Source: Paenibacillus amylolyticus
GTDB lineage: Bacteria; Bacillota; Bacilli; Paenibacillales; Paenibacillaceae
Direction of reading: 5' to 3'
Length of the DNA stretch: 64,000 nucleotides
NCBI RefSeq assembly: GCF_029689945.1
Contig: NZ_CP121451.1
Span: 4,650,001-4,714,000 of the forward strand
Shown: one piece after another, positions 1-8,792 of the stretch
How positions within the stretch are numbered: the first letter of the stretch is position 1
Layout of the letters: each line of letters opens with the position of its first letter
Notes under the pieces: generated by a model
What the model saw: only the letters and a program-made list of their open reading frames with translations
Databases searched by the model: none
Told to the model about the DNA's origin: nothing
Position numbers and translations under genes: made by a program

Positions 1-263
1 GAGCCTGCTGCCAATATCCAAAGACCAAATGAAATCAGAACCTTCATACTGTATTTATCGGTAAGTTTCCCGTAAGTGACTGTACCAATCGCATATACAA
101 CTAAATAACCTGTAACGATCCAGCTCGCTTGAGAAGCCGTAAGTTGGAACTCTTCCCCAATCACAGGTAATACAACATTAAACATCATTCCATTCATGAC
201 GGATATAATCAGTGTAAAAACAAGAACACGGAGTAATAACGTTTCTTTATTGGTGTTCATCAT
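1..263 (-). CDS. MFS drug-efflux-type transporter, N-terminal part (cut by window edge)
   Basis: Reading leftwards from ATG at 263, the frame is open to the window edge. It encodes a short polar N-terminus, a hydrophobic first helix, the VLPVIGEEF region that follows helix 1, and then SWIVTGYLVVYAIGT and YGKLTDKY, which match helix 2 and the loop 2-3 motif of 12- or 14-helix drug:proton antiporters (DHA families). GAGGA lies six bases before the ATG. A second ATG follows at 260. The gene is downstream of a TetR gene on the same strand, and a palindromic operator lies in its promoter, so it is probably the efflux pump that this repressor controls. The substrate cannot be told from the fragment. 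Confidence 0.8.
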   Translation of the reverse strand, partial: MMNTNKETLLLRVLVFTLIISVMNGMMFNVVLPVIGEEFQLTASQASWIVTGYLVVYAIGTVTYGKLTDKYSMKVLISFGLWILAAG

Positions 264-291
264 ACTGTCCTCAATTCTTTTAAATATAATG

Positions 292-313
292 TGACTGTTA
301 GTACTTACTGTCA
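292..313. promoter_or_regulatory. TetR operator in the MFS gene promoter
   Basis: A 22-bp palindrome with arms TGACTGTTAGT and ACTTACTGTCA, symmetric except at two A/T positions. The 18 bases at 296-313 match 15 of 18 with 943-960 in front of the neighbouring tetR. A possible -10 (TATATT on the minus strand) lies just downstream, so bound repressor would block the MFS promoter. Assignment to this TetR is inferred from the pairing of the two sites. Confidence 0.65.
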
Positions 314-323
314 TTTAAAAGCT

Positions 324-351
324 TAAAAAAACTAGGGAGTTAATGCCCTAG
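324..351 (-). terminator. Rho-independent terminator of the TetR gene
   Basis: Stem ACTAGGG / CCCTAGT with an eight-base loop, followed on the minus strand by seven T. The hairpin overlaps the tetR stop codon (340-342). Confidence 0.75.
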
Positions 352-921
352 TAAACGTCCATACACTCTCTGTAATGATGCCTTCCAACGAAAGCCCTGG
401 AAAAGAACTTCTTCTTCGAGATTATTTATGAATACGCCATAATTCAATGACATGAATGAGAAAGCTTGCAGTTCAGGATTGATTTTAACCAACTTTCCTT
501 TATCATACATGATATTAAAGTAATTGGTTAGAATATCCAAAAGTTGTTGAGGATACTTTACCGTTCTCTCTCTATAACCGGGAAGATTCTCTACTTCCTT
601 CAGGCTAATCATAAACAATTTTCGATTACGGTTCATGATATCATGATATGTCTTGCTGATCAGCAACAAATCTGTATTCAGATCCCATACGAGTTTTTCA
701 TTGAAGATCCTTGTCATCTCTTCTGCATAATGATATTGGTCAAAGGCACTCTCTAACAAGTTTTGTTTAGTCTTAAAGAGACGAAACAAGGTTTTCTCAC
801 TTAGTCCGGCAGATGTGGCTATTTCCTGTGTCGTCACACTTTTATAGCCTTTCTTTGAAATTAAATCAATGGCCGTCAACATTAATTTTTCTTTACTGCT
901 AAGATTGCTGCTAACGGACAT
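340..921 (-). CDS. TetR/AcrR-family transcriptional repressor
   Basis: 193 residues, the usual family length. The N-terminal 60 residues form the TetR helix-turn-helix (AIDLISKKGYKSVTTQEIA, then SAGLSEKTLFRLFKTKQNLL). The rest is an all-helical ligand and dimer domain with no recognisable ligand signature. AAGGAGGG stands before the ATG. The gene has a consensus -35 TTGACA, 17-bp spacer and -10 TAACAT at 969-997, with an operator just after the start point, so it probably represses itself. It lies directly upstream of an MFS gene that carries the same operator, so drug- or metabolite-induced efflux is the likely output. The inducer is unknown. Confidence 0.9.
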   Translation of the reverse strand: MSVSSNLSSKEKLMLTAIDLISKKGYKSVTTQEIATSAGLSEKTLFRLFKTKQNLLESAFDQYHYAEEMTRIFNEKLVWDLNTDLLLISKTYHDIMNRNRKLFMISLKEVENLPGYRERTVKYPQQLLDILTNYFNIMYDKGKLVKINPELQAFSFMSLNYGVFINNLEEEVLFQGFRWKASLQRVYGRLLGH

Positions 922-942
922 GTCATGTCCCTCCTTCCCGAA

Positions 943-997
943 TGTCAGTAATCACTGTCATTGATGCAATGTTAACTAAAGAACTTTTTATTGTCAA
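943..997 (-). promoter_or_regulatory. Promoter and operator of the TetR gene
   Basis: On the minus strand, -35 TTGACA (992-997), 17-bp spacer, -10 TAACAT (969-974), then the operator TGTCAGTAATCACTGTCA (943-960, plus-strand reading). It is a near-palindrome and matches the MFS operator at 15 of 18 positions. The operator sits at the transcription start, which fits autorepression. Confidence 0.7.
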
Positions 998-1048
998 GGT
1001 GTTAATTTTGATAACGAATCGACAACCTATCTTCATGATGCCTTCCAT

Positions 1049-1168
1049 TCATAAATCCATGTTCTTGATGGAGACAACAGCTTTTCCTTTCACACGACCT
1101 TCTCCAATATCCCGAATGGCTTGAGCCGATTCTTTTAACGCGTACATCCGTTAGACAATTGGCACGAG
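1049..1168 (-). pseudogene. Remnant of a zinc-type (MDR) oxidoreductase C-terminus
   Basis: The minus strand reads LVPIV, a stop at 1151-1153, then RMYALKESAQAIRDIGEG, RVKGKAVVSI and KNMDL before a stop at 1049. This is the typical C-terminal end of quinone-oxidoreductase or alcohol-dehydrogenase (medium-chain) proteins. No start or catalytic domain is present: the next 120-residue frame upstream is unrelated. I read it as the tail of a gene whose 5' part was lost or replaced. It has no ribosome site of its own and is probably not expressed. Confidence 0.7.
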
Positions 1169-1180
1169 TTGTTGGAATCA

Positions 1181-1543
1181 TTAAATTGCGAGATCATCCA
1201 TGGCTTGAATGGCCAAGTGAAATGCTCTCATTCTTCTTTCCAGAAGAGTCTTTTGAGGGCTACCTTCTTTGGACTTGGCATACATGCTTTCAAGAGACGG
1301 AAACAATCCAATCAAGACAAGACGGGCTTCTGCTATATCTTCCTTCGTGTATGAATGAGCTTTTTGATTCCACTGCTTATCCAACAAAGCTAGACCAATG
1401 TAAAAAGCTTGCAGACGTTTCTGTAACAATGTTGTGTTATTGCTATTCTGAGTCATATTCACTAAGGCATTTTCCGATTTGCGGATGGTTGATTGGAAGG
1501 CCAGGATGGATTCCAGTTGATCTTCTTGTGACACATATTCCAT
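1181..1543 (-). CDS. Small protein of unknown function with an internal repeat
   Basis: 120 residues, not recognised. Two segments are similar: TLLQKRLQAFYIGLALL (about residues 38-54) and TLLERRMRAFHLAIQAM (about 98-114), so the protein seems built from two copies of a helical unit of roughly 60 residues. It is rich in Glu, Gln, Lys and Leu, with no signal peptide or membrane helix, so it is probably a cytoplasmic helical protein. GAGAGGT precedes the ATG by about ten bases. It stands alone between the oxidoreductase remnant and the ABC importer operon. Confidence 0.6.
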   Translation of the reverse strand: MEYVSQEDQLESILAFQSTIRKSENALVNMTQNSNNTTLLQKRLQAFYIGLALLDKQWNQKAHSYTKEDIAEARLVLIGLFPSLESMYAKSKEGSPQKTLLERRMRAFHLAIQAMDDLAI

Positions 1544-1600
1544 AGCGTGCTTACCTCTCTTCTTGGCTCGGGTACCTATTAAATCACCTCATAAATATAA

Positions 1601-1627
1601 CAAAAAAAGCCGCTTAATTAGCGACTT
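1601..1627 (-). terminator. Terminator of the amino-acid importer operon
   Basis: AAAGCCGCT / AGCGACTTT stem with a TAATT loop. The single mismatch becomes a G-U pair only in the minus-strand transcript, where seven T follow. The direction therefore fits the operon ending at 1660. Confidence 0.75.
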
Positions 1628-1659
1628 TCAATGTAATAACTGTATAGTCTTGATCCGTT

Positions 1660-2388
1660 CTATAATACCTTTTCCAAAAAGCTGATCGTCCGTTCATTTT
1701 TCGGATTCCCAAATATCTCTGCAGGGGTCCCCTGCTCGACAATATAACCACCGTCCATGAAGATCACGCGATCAGCTACTTCGCGGGCAAAACCCATTTC
1801 ATGGGTAACGATCATCATTGTCATGCCTTCGCTCGCGAGGTCCTTCATAACACCCAGAACTTCTCCGACCATCTCAGGGTCGAGCGCCGAAGTCGGCTCA
1901 TCGAATAACATAACGTCCGGATTCATGGCAAGTGCACGAGCGATCGCTACACGTTGTTTTTGTCCACCTGACAGTTGTGTTGGGAAGCTGTCTGCTTTAT
2001 CAGACAGACCCACACGCTCAAGCAATTGAAGTGCTGTATCACGCGCCTGCTGTGCATTTAAAATCCCGAGTTCTCTGGGTGCAAACATGATGTTCTTAAG
2101 AACACTAAAATGAGGGAATAAGTTAAAATGTTGAAATACCATTCCAATATTTTCACGAGCTTTGTTCAGGTTGGTTCTAGGGTCATTCAGATCCTGATCA
2201 TCTACGATGACCCGGCCTGCCGTAATGGCATCGAGCTGGTTGATGCAGCGCAAGAATGTACTTTTTCCTGAACCGGAAGGCCCGATGACACAGACCACTT
2301 CTCCTTCATTGACTGACATATCAATTCCCTTGAGAACCTGATTCGAGCCGAAACTTTTCTTCAAACCTTCAACTTTTATTTTAGCCAC
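1660..2388 (-). CDS. Polar amino-acid ABC transporter, ATP-binding protein
   Basis: 242 residues, the full size of the GlnQ/ArtP family. It shows Walker [10 protein letters not shown] (about 33-41), Q-loop [13 protein letters not shown], signature LSGGQKQR, Walker [14 protein letters not shown] and the H-loop IVTHEMGFA. It powers uptake through the permease encoded just upstream. The two genes overlap by eight bases, so they are co-translated. The substrate is a polar amino acid by family (glutamine, glutamate, arginine, cystine or similar); the ATPase does not discriminate. Confidence 0.93.
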   Translation of the reverse strand: MAKIKVEGLKKSFGSNQVLKGIDMSVNEGEVVCVIGPSGSGKSTFLRCINQLDAITAGRVIVDDQDLNDPRTNLNKARENIGMVFQHFNLFPHFSVLKNIMFAPRELGILNAQQARDTALQLLERVGLSDKADSFPTQLSGGQKQRVAIARALAMNPDVMLFDEPTSALDPEMVGEVLGVMKDLASEGMTMMIVTHEMGFAREVADRVIFMDGGYIVEQGTPAEIFGNPKNERTISFLEKVL

Positions 2389-3829
2389 GACGAACCTTCA
2401 CCTCCAGATAATCAGCAAGTTTGGTCAATGTGATGATAACAATCAGATACATAACAGCAACCGTTAACCAAATGTCAAAAGAGGAGAACGTTCTTGCGAT
2501 GACAATTTTACCTGATTGTGTCAACTCCACGAGACCAATAACGGATAGGATGGACGTATCCTTCAACGTAATCACCATCTGGTTAATGAAGGACGGAATC
2601 ATAACCCGCACGGCCTGCGGAATAACGATCTTGATCATCGCTTTGCGGTAAGGAAGTCCCAATGAACGGGCAGCTTCCATCTGACCACGATCAATCGATT
2701 GAATCCCGCCTCGGATAATTTCGGTTACATACGCCCCTGCATTCAGACTAAGTGTCAGAATAGCCGCCAGGAACAATGGCATCGTGAAGCCCATCGCCTG
2801 TGGAATCCCGAAATAGATAAAGAATGCCAGGACAATCAGCGGAATGCCGCGGAAGATATCTACAAATACAGTGGCAACACCACGAAGGAATTTGTTTTGT
2901 CCCACCTTCATGAATCCGAATATCAGACCGATGATAAAGGCGAAGAACAGTGATACGACCGTGTATAAAAGTGTGTTTCCTAACCCTTTAAACAAGGCAG
3001 GAAGAGATTTCTGGATGAGCTCCCAACGGCTTTGATTAGCAACAGTCGGAGCGTTCTCACCAAGATATGTCTCGGTAATGCGTTTATACTCACCATTCGC
3101 TTTAATATTAGTAAGACCTGCATTAAACATCTCTAGAAGCTCTTGATTTTTCCCTTTGCTTACTGCAAATCCGTAGGGAGCCCCTTCTTCTTTGTCTGTA
3201 ACAATTTTCAATCCGTTATTCTGATTGACGCCATAGGCCAGCACAGGATAATCTTCAAAGCACGCTACGGAATTGCCGGTTTTGACATCTTCGTACATTT
3301 GGTAAGATTCATCAAACGGAACGATCGTGAATCCGTACTCTGAAGCAATGGACTCTGCAAAACTATACCCTTCTGTTCCGGTTTTTACCGCTACCTTTTG
3401 TCCACGAAGGTCTTCATAACTCTTGATTGTGTCATTGTTGGCACTAACACCCATAACGACACCTGATTCAAAATAAGTATCTGAAAAATCAAATTTTGCT
3501 TTTCTTTCGTCCGTTATACTCATTCCTGCAATGACACCATCAACCTGATTGGCTTCAAGTGCCTGTACAGCTGCATTGAACCCCAAAGCTTTGATTTGAT
3601 ACTTGAAATTTTGGTCTTTCGCAATGGCATCCAGCAAGTCCATATCGATACCAACAAAATCACCATTCTCATCTTCATATTCGAATGGAGCAAATGTGAC
3701 ATCAGTTCCGATGATATAAGTCTTGCCTGAATCGGATGCTGCAGCAGCGTTCCCAACCCACCCTGATAGACCGCTCACCAGGAGCAGCATCAGTGAAAGT
3801 ATAAAAAATGAGATCTTCGTTGTTTTCAT
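2381..3829 (-). CDS. Fused substrate-binding protein and permease of a polar amino-acid ABC importer
   Basis: 482 residues with two modules. After a signal peptide (about 1-31) comes a family-3 solute-binding domain (about 38-262, with the [16 protein letters not shown] start and the [10 protein letters not shown] hinge). Then comes a HisM/GlnP-type permease with about five helices (from about 285) and the [13 protein letters not shown] loop that docks the ATPase. The fusion resembles the GlnP layout of lactic acid bacteria: the binding domain is tethered to the membrane and faces outward. GGGGAGGACAC precedes the ATG. With the ATPase gene it forms a complete two-gene importer. The ligand is not known. 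Confidence 0.92.
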   Translation of the reverse strand: MKTTKISFFILSLMLLLVSGLSGWVGNAAAASDSGKTYIIGTDVTFAPFEYEDENGDFVGIDMDLLDAIAKDQNFKYQIKALGFNAAVQALEANQVDGVIAGMSITDERKAKFDFSDTYFESGVVMGVSANNDTIKSYEDLRGQKVAVKTGTEGYSFAESIASEYGFTIVPFDESYQMYEDVKTGNSVACFEDYPVLAYGVNQNNGLKIVTDKEEGAPYGFAVSKGKNQELLEMFNAGLTNIKANGEYKRITETYLGENAPTVANQSRWELIQKSLPALFKGLGNTLLYTVVSLFFAFIIGLIFGFMKVGQNKFLRGVATVFVDIFRGIPLIVLAFFIYFGIPQAMGFTMPLFLAAILTLSLNAGAYVTEIIRGGIQSIDRGQMEAARSLGLPYRKAMIKIVIPQAVRVMIPSFINQMVITLKDTSILSVIGLVELTQSGKIVIARTFSSFDIWLTVAVMYLIVIITLTKLADYLEVKVRRG

Positions 3830-3917
3830 GTGTCCTCCCCGTCTCGGTTGTCCGAATAATCATTATTTTCTGTAGAATCGGTATTACTGTTAACCTTTTT
3901 GTCGATCTTCTGCCCAT

Positions 3918-3952
3918 TTGATTGTTATTATTTACTGTATATTAACAATCAA
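3918..3952. promoter_or_regulatory. Inverted repeat in the importer promoter (gap 3830-4171)
   Basis: Perfect 10-base arms, TTGATTGTTA and TAACAATCAA, 15 bases apart. On the minus strand the right arm gives a -35-like TTGATT and, 16 bases on, TAATAA, so a repressor or activator bound here would control the importer operon. The rest of the 342-base gap holds only the terminator at 4121-4147. Confidence 0.45.
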
Positions 3953-4120
3953 TGCTTGGCCTTTCCACTTGCAACATTTTCCTCCATCATTTTTTTCCAA
4001 CCAGTAAAAAGCCCTCTTCATACTTACCCGTCAGGTCAGCTTTACGAAACCCAATATTACATCGCGAATCTGAAAAAGGTACAATTACTTTAAAACGTAT
4101 TATTTAAAATTTAAAACTCA

Positions 4121-4147
4121 AAAAAAGCCGCGATATCCGCGACTTTT
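4121..4147 (-). terminator. Terminator of the secreted serine hydrolase gene
   Basis: AAAAAGCCGCG / CGCGACTTTTT around ATATC. As at 1601, the mismatch is a G-U pair only in the minus-strand RNA, which ends in a T run. Confidence 0.75.
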
Positions 4148-4171
4148 TGTTGTACAGTTTTTTATCATCTA

Positions 4172-6277
4172 TTAATTTTCTCTGGTTGTCAATACAATCT
4201 CGAACTTCGAACCAGCATCACCCGCAAATACGATGGTTCCGTTCTCAGGCAATATCGTTTCATTTTGTCCACTGACCACCGTGTGATTCACACCTACTCC
4301 CGCTTGGTCATATACAGCAAACGCGCTGTTTGAAGACATCTTGACCGAGATTACTTTACCTGCGGCTAATGACGGAATCGAATACCATGTGGCATGGCCA
4401 TTCGCTTGAATCGTTGTCTTTGATTGTCTGCCTGCATAGATCGGTTTTATAATTTCTTGAGCAGCATATACGTTGCCTCCAGCTGTAACATATTCCACGC
4501 CATTTTCCTCATAGAAATTGAACTCCATTGTGTCACGGCCCGCTAATCCAGGAATTTGCAATTGGTTCACGGCTTGGTTAGCTCCAATGATTGTATTGGT
4601 GTAGATATAACCAGGAAGCTCATTAAAAGTATGAATGGGAATCATCGGCATCGCTGTGTTGTAGAGTGTGGATGTGTATTTTTCATTAACCAACACGTAT
4701 GCTTTGCCTTCCCGTTTTTGCCATGCGGCCTTTGCTTCTGCAGTCAATTCATTGGTTTCAAGCTTTTCGGCTTTATATTCCGAGGAAGCAACTTGACCCA
4801 GTCCAGGGACCGACTGATACGAGCGAGACCACAAGTATGTGTTTCCGTTGACTTCCCGAACGAATTTCAGCTTTTCTGTGCCCGTTGCATTAACAAATGA
4901 GCCATCTGCAGTGTACGTATAGGTCTGAGCAGAGCTGCTAGGAGATGACAGATTAGATATTGTCAATTGTCCGTCATTCTTCACTTCCAAGTTCAATAAC
5001 ATGTTTGCTCCACCGCCATACATACCTGTATGCAGTGAAAGTTCATTGGGCATGTTTGCCTTCACTGGTGTACCATGTGACTTCTCCGGCTTACGCTCCG
5101 GAATCATATTTTTCTCCTCAAGCGCGCCAAGCAACAGTTCCGTTGCCAGCAATTGATCCGTTGAGCTGTGACCGCCCGAAGAGGTTACGGCAGCAGCCAT
5201 ATTGTATTCCGGTAACACAATTAATGAGGAATGGTAGGTTATCGTATTGCCGCCTTTGCTTACGGCCTGGATGCCATAATCGTTAAATGGAAACAGGTTG
5301 ACGCTGTCCCATCCGAGGCCATAACCAATAGACGAATCGCCCTCTTTCGGCCACATGCCTCTCTTGTATTCTTCTTGCTCCATAGCCTCTACAGCTTCCT
5401 GTGAAAGGACCGTTTCAACCTCACCTGTAAAGATTTTCGAGAATTGAAGCAGATCTTCAGCGGTGGAATAGATGCCTCCTGATCCAATCATATTGGTAGT
5501 CTCTAATGGAAGTTGCTCATCGTTCGATGGAGAGTATGTTGTTGCCATCTGGCCAAGATCCACAATATCCTGCGGTGTTTTGGTATGCTCCATACCCAAC
5601 GGTTCGGTTATGTACCGGTGCATGAACGCGGTGAAGCTCATACCGCTGACCCGCTCCACCAAAATTTCAGCTAATGTAAACCCATCATTACTATACACCG
5701 AGTATGCGCCAGGGTCCGCCTTCAGATGTTGGGTGGCCAATTGCTCAAGTAACGTATCATGTGCATAGGTATCATTATCTCCAAACAGTATTGCACTATT
5801 GCTTGATGTTCCAAGAAGTCCTGATGAATGATTCAGTAACATGCGTGGTGTGATCTGTTGGTAACGCTTGTCTGTCATTGTAAAGTCCGGGATATACTTC
5901 ACGACTGGCTCATCGAGATCAATCTTGCCTTGGTCCACGAGCTTCATTACGGCCGTTGCGAGCATCATTTTGCTGGTTGAACCAATGCCATACATGGTCT
6001 CTGAAGTAATCGGAATGTTGTTTTTTAGGTCATTTGTGCCTGTCTGACCGGAGATCACAATCTTCCCTTCATCCATCAGTGCGTACTGCACACTTGTCGC
6101 AGCATAGGATTCAGTGAGCACCTTGGCCTTTTCGCTTGCTGCCTTTTTCGTCAGATCATACGTTGGATTACTAATGTTACTGGTAGCGGGTGTGGCCATT
6201 GCCGACAGTGGGGTCATCATCGCAAACACCAAAGTCATGGCGGCAATCGTTGTTCGTTTCTTTCGTGTCAATCTCAT
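4172..6277 (-). CDS. Secreted serine hydrolase of the beta-lactamase/PBP4* class
   Basis: 701 residues. A signal peptide (about 1-29, ending SAMATP) leads to a class-C beta-lactamase-like domain (about 50-400) with the catalytic SxxK as STSK at 100-103, the YSN motif (about 186) and GYGLGWDSV further on. About 300 extra C-terminal residues look like beta-rich, lipocalin-like extensions that are common in this group. There is no C-terminal anchor, so it is probably released or wall-associated. Likely roles are peptidoglycan D-Ala peptidase, esterase or aminopeptidase; a true beta-lactamase is less likely. AGGAGAAG stands directly before the ATG. It is a single-gene unit divergent from the MocR regulator. 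Confidence 0.85.
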   Translation of the reverse strand: MRLTRKKRTTIAAMTLVFAMMTPLSAMATPATSNISNPTYDLTKKAASEKAKVLTESYAATSVQYALMDEGKIVISGQTGTNDLKNNIPITSETMYGIGSTSKMMLATAVMKLVDQGKIDLDEPVVKYIPDFTMTDKRYQQITPRMLLNHSSGLLGTSSNSAILFGDNDTYAHDTLLEQLATQHLKADPGAYSVYSNDGFTLAEILVERVSGMSFTAFMHRYITEPLGMEHTKTPQDIVDLGQMATTYSPSNDEQLPLETTNMIGSGGIYSTAEDLLQFSKIFTGEVETVLSQEAVEAMEQEEYKRGMWPKEGDSSIGYGLGWDSVNLFPFNDYGIQAVSKGGNTITYHSSLIVLPEYNMAAAVTSSGGHSSTDQLLATELLLGALEEKNMIPERKPEKSHGTPVKANMPNELSLHTGMYGGGANMLLNLEVKNDGQLTISNLSSPSSSAQTYTYTADGSFVNATGTEKLKFVREVNGNTYLWSRSYQSVPGLGQVASSEYKAEKLETNELTAEAKAAWQKREGKAYVLVNEKYTSTLYNTAMPMIPIHTFNELPGYIYTNTIIGANQAVNQLQIPGLAGRDTMEFNFYEENGVEYVTAGGNVYAAQEIIKPIYAGRQSKTTIQANGHATWYSIPSLAAGKVISVKMSSNSAFAVYDQAGVGVNHTVVSGQNETILPENGTIVFAGDAGSKFEIVLTTREN

Positions 6278-6466
6278 CTTCTCCTGTCTAATCTATGAAT
6301 TAGGTATCTCTGAGGAAGTACCCTCGTAGTGTAACCGAAGTTGATGAACTGTCTATGGCTTGAATATGAATCGAGTATGAACCAGGCAATAGCGACCGAA
6401 ACAGTTTCGACATAAGGAATAAAGGCTTTGGTTTGACTTTATATGGTTTGCAGATGGGACTTTTGC

Positions 6467-6532
6467 CATGATAGTATATCAATCAGTGGAGTGCCAATAA
6501 CCCACATACTTACATATGTACATGCAATCCAT
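6467..6532. promoter_or_regulatory. Candidate MocR operator before the regulator gene
   Basis: Bases 6467-6494 match 12121-12148 (upstream of the YggS-BenE-SHMT operon) at 25 of 28 positions, with the identical core TAGTATATCAATCA. A further GCAATCCAT at 6524-6532 is the reverse of ATGGATTGC at the end of the second site. The position, 68-95 bases before the regulator start, suits autoregulation. Regulation of the divergent serine hydrolase is also possible. Confidence 0.6.
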
Positions 6533-6561
6533 AATTCAGCATGAGTAATGGAGTTGAATCT

Positions 6562-7992
6562 ATGCTAAAAGTGAATCGAGATGACCCTCGCCCGATCTGG
6601 CAGCAACTTCTGGATCAAGCGATTCATAATATTACAACCGGGAAATGGCAACCAGGTGAATTGTTGCTCCCATCACGTGAACTTGCTCAATTAATTGGTG
6701 TTTCACGGTCAACCATACAGATTGTGTACGAGGAATTATACAGCCGGGGGTATACGGTAACTTCACGTCGGGCCGGGACAAGGGTTAGTGATTGGACATA
6801 TGCACCTCGTTCATCAGAAGAAATCACGGTGCGAGGACCTATTCCTCCCGAACTGCCTGCACTAAACGAATCGATTGGTCACCTGCATAGTTGGTTCGGC
6901 AATAGAGACCGTCGCAAGATCGAAATTGATTTTAATCCTCACGAGCCTTATCTGGATGAAAGTTTCACAAAAGCCTGGAGGCAATCTTTTCTACAAGCCT
7001 CCACTGAACCCAATCTGGACCTTTGGGCTTACGGCGATGCCAGAGGGCTACTCGCGTTAAGAGAGCAGATTCAGCGTTATTTGTCACTTGAACGAGGCAT
7101 TCATATCGATGTGGATCAAATCTTGTTAACTTCAGGTGCACAACATAGCATTGATTTAATTGCCCAGGCACTCTTACGTGAAGGAGACAGAGTTTCCGTA
7201 GAAGATCCCGGCTTTCCTGCCGCTTGGATGGCGATGAAATACCGCCGGATGCAAGTCGACTCCGTTCCAGTCGATGAGTATGGATTATGTGTAGATCGAA
7301 TTCACCCACAGACGAAACTCGTATATGTTACACCTTCTCATCAATGCGCAGCTGGCGTTATTATGTCAGAGCCACGCAGGCAACAATTAATGAACATGGC
7401 AGCTCATCAACGATATTGGATTGTAGAGGATGACTACGATAGCGAATTTAGGTACCGTGGAGATCCACTTCCGACGATATTCAGTCAGCAACCTCAGAAT
7501 ACGCTATATATGATGAGTTTTTCCAAAATGGTCGCACCTGGCATTCGTCTATCCGCTATCATTGGCCCCAGAATAGCCATCGACCGCCTTACCCAAGTTC
7601 ATGAATTAACCTATCGTCATCTGCCGATTATGGAACAATTAACGTTAACCTATTTTATTGAACGTGGTCATTTTACGCGCCATATGAGAAGAGTTCGGAA
7701 CATCTATCGACGCAGACACGAAGTCATGACCAAAGCCATTGTTGCTTCCGGGCTAGGCTCACGCTTTACATTAAGTGGTGTGGAGACGGGATTACATATA
7801 CTACTGGAATCTGAACCGTCATTTGACGAAGAAGCGCTGACGAATGCTGCGCTTGATCAAGGTGTGCGTGTGTATCCGCTTAGCAGATATTGCTTGGAAA
7901 GTCATCGAAAAGGATGGATATTGGGTTTTGCGAAAGTGGATGAGGATCAGATTGAGGAAGGCATACACCGATTTGCAAAGCTTGTACTCTGA
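6562..7992 (+). CDS. MocR/PdxR-type GntR-family regulator with aminotransferase-like domain
   Basis: 476 residues: a GntR winged helix (about 1-75, with LLLPSRELAQLIGVSRSTIQI) joined to a fold-type-I aminotransferase domain (about 110-470). The PLP-binding lysine lies in MSFSKMVAPG, and the DDYDSEFRYRG segment is typical of MocR. Such proteins sense PLP or PLP-amino-acid adducts and bind direct repeats. I chose the ATG at 6562 because GGAG lies eight bases before it; the in-frame ATG at 6541 has no ribosome site. The shared element at 6467 and 12121 points to the YggS-BenE-SHMT operon as a target. The downstream NAD(P)-binding gene follows within 45 bases. Confidence 0.9.
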   Translation: MLKVNRDDPRPIWQQLLDQAIHNITTGKWQPGELLLPSRELAQLIGVSRSTIQIVYEELYSRGYTVTSRRAGTRVSDWTYAPRSSEEITVRGPIPPELPALNESIGHLHSWFGNRDRRKIEIDFNPHEPYLDESFTKAWRQSFLQASTEPNLDLWAYGDARGLLALREQIQRYLSLERGIHIDVDQILLTSGAQHSIDLIAQALLREGDRVSVEDPGFPAAWMAMKYRRMQVDSVPVDEYGLCVDRIHPQTKLVYVTPSHQCAAGVIMSEPRRQQLMNMAAHQRYWIVEDDYDSEFRYRGDPLPTIFSQQPQNTLYMMSFSKMVAPGIRLSAIIGPRIAIDRLTQVHELTYRHLPIMEQLTLTYFIERGHFTRHMRRVRNIYRRRHEVMTKAIVASGLGSRFTLSGVETGLHILLESEPSFDEEALTNAALDQGVRVYPLSRYCLESHRKGWILGFAKVDEDQIEEGIHRFAKLVL

Positions 7993-8036
7993 TGGAGAAC
8001 ATGCACTCCAATCGGATTTGAAAGGATGTTTTTGTG

Positions 8037-8657
8037 ATGAACATTTTAGTGTTAGGAGCCACCGGACGGGTTGGAAGTCATCTTGTTGCTAACGCCCTGC
8101 GTTCGAATCATCATGTAACTGCACTGGTTAGAAATCCGGAAAAGGTACATATCAGCGATAACAATTTCGTTCTGCATCAAGGGAATGCTTTAATCAAAGA
8201 GGATATTCATCAAGCCATGCTGGGTGCTGATCTCGTTGTTAGTGCCTTGGGTACAGATGGAACAACTACATTATCACAATCTACGAGATTGATTGTTGAG
8301 GTTATGGCTCAGGAGCATATCCAAAGAATCATTACCATCGGTACTGCAGGAATATTGGAAAGTCGAACTGATCCTGACATGTTTCGTTTTCAATCCTCCG
8401 AATCCAAACGTAAGTCAACACGCGCAGCTGAAGAGCATCTGGAGATGTACAACATGCTCAAGGCCTCAGAGCTAAAATGGACCATTGTGTGCCCTACCTA
8501 CTTATATGATGGAGAATCTCTTGGTACGTATCGGATTGAGCGCGACTACTTGCCTGTCGGTGGAACTTCAATTTCAGTAAAGGATACGGCAGAGTTTGCT
8601 TATCAGCAATTCATGTCTGATGACTATGTACAGTCTCGTGTAGGCATAGCCTACTAA
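8037..8657 (+). CDS. NAD(P)-binding, NmrA/atypical SDR-like protein
   Basis: About 206 residues. The N-terminus MNILVLGATGRVGSHLV is a Rossmann dinucleotide site (GATGRVG), followed by VTALVRNPEKV, which fits NADP(H) binding. It lacks the YxxxK of classical SDRs and resembles the NAD(P)H-binding (YwnB/NmrA-like) group: flavin reductases, epimerase-like proteins or redox sensors. AAAGGA lies ten bases before the ATG; a GTG three bases earlier is an alternative start. It follows the MocR gene and is probably co-transcribed. The substrate is unknown. Confidence 0.85.
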   Translation: MNILVLGATGRVGSHLVANALRSNHHVTALVRNPEKVHISDNNFVLHQGNALIKEDIHQAMLGADLVVSALGTDGTTTLSQSTRLIVEVMAQEHIQRIITIGTAGILESRTDPDMFRFQSSESKRKSTRAAEEHLEMYNMLKASELKWTIVCPTYLYDGESLGTYRIERDYLPVGGTSISVKDTAEFAYQQFMSDDYVQSRVGIAY

Positions 8658-8733
8658 GGCGTGTCTTAAACCTCACTTAGGGTATATCTCATCTGTTCAA
8701 AAAAAGTTTTCAATCTAAGCAAGCAACATTAAA

Positions 8734-8771
8734 AGCCTGCAATTGTAATCCATCAGGATCAATTGCAGGCT
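8734..8771 (-). terminator. Terminator after glyA
   Basis: A perfect 12-base stem, AGCCTGCAATTG / CAATTGCAGGCT, with a 14-base loop. TTTTAAT follows on the minus strand, so it ends the SHMT operon. It may also stop plus-strand reading from 8657. Confidence 0.75.
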
Positions 8772-8792
8772 ACAGATGTGTCTGCTCTTACA

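Noticed and set aside
942..1124. Plus-strand 60-residue frame
   Set aside because: It overlaps the tetR promoter and the oxidoreductase remnant and has no ribosome site.
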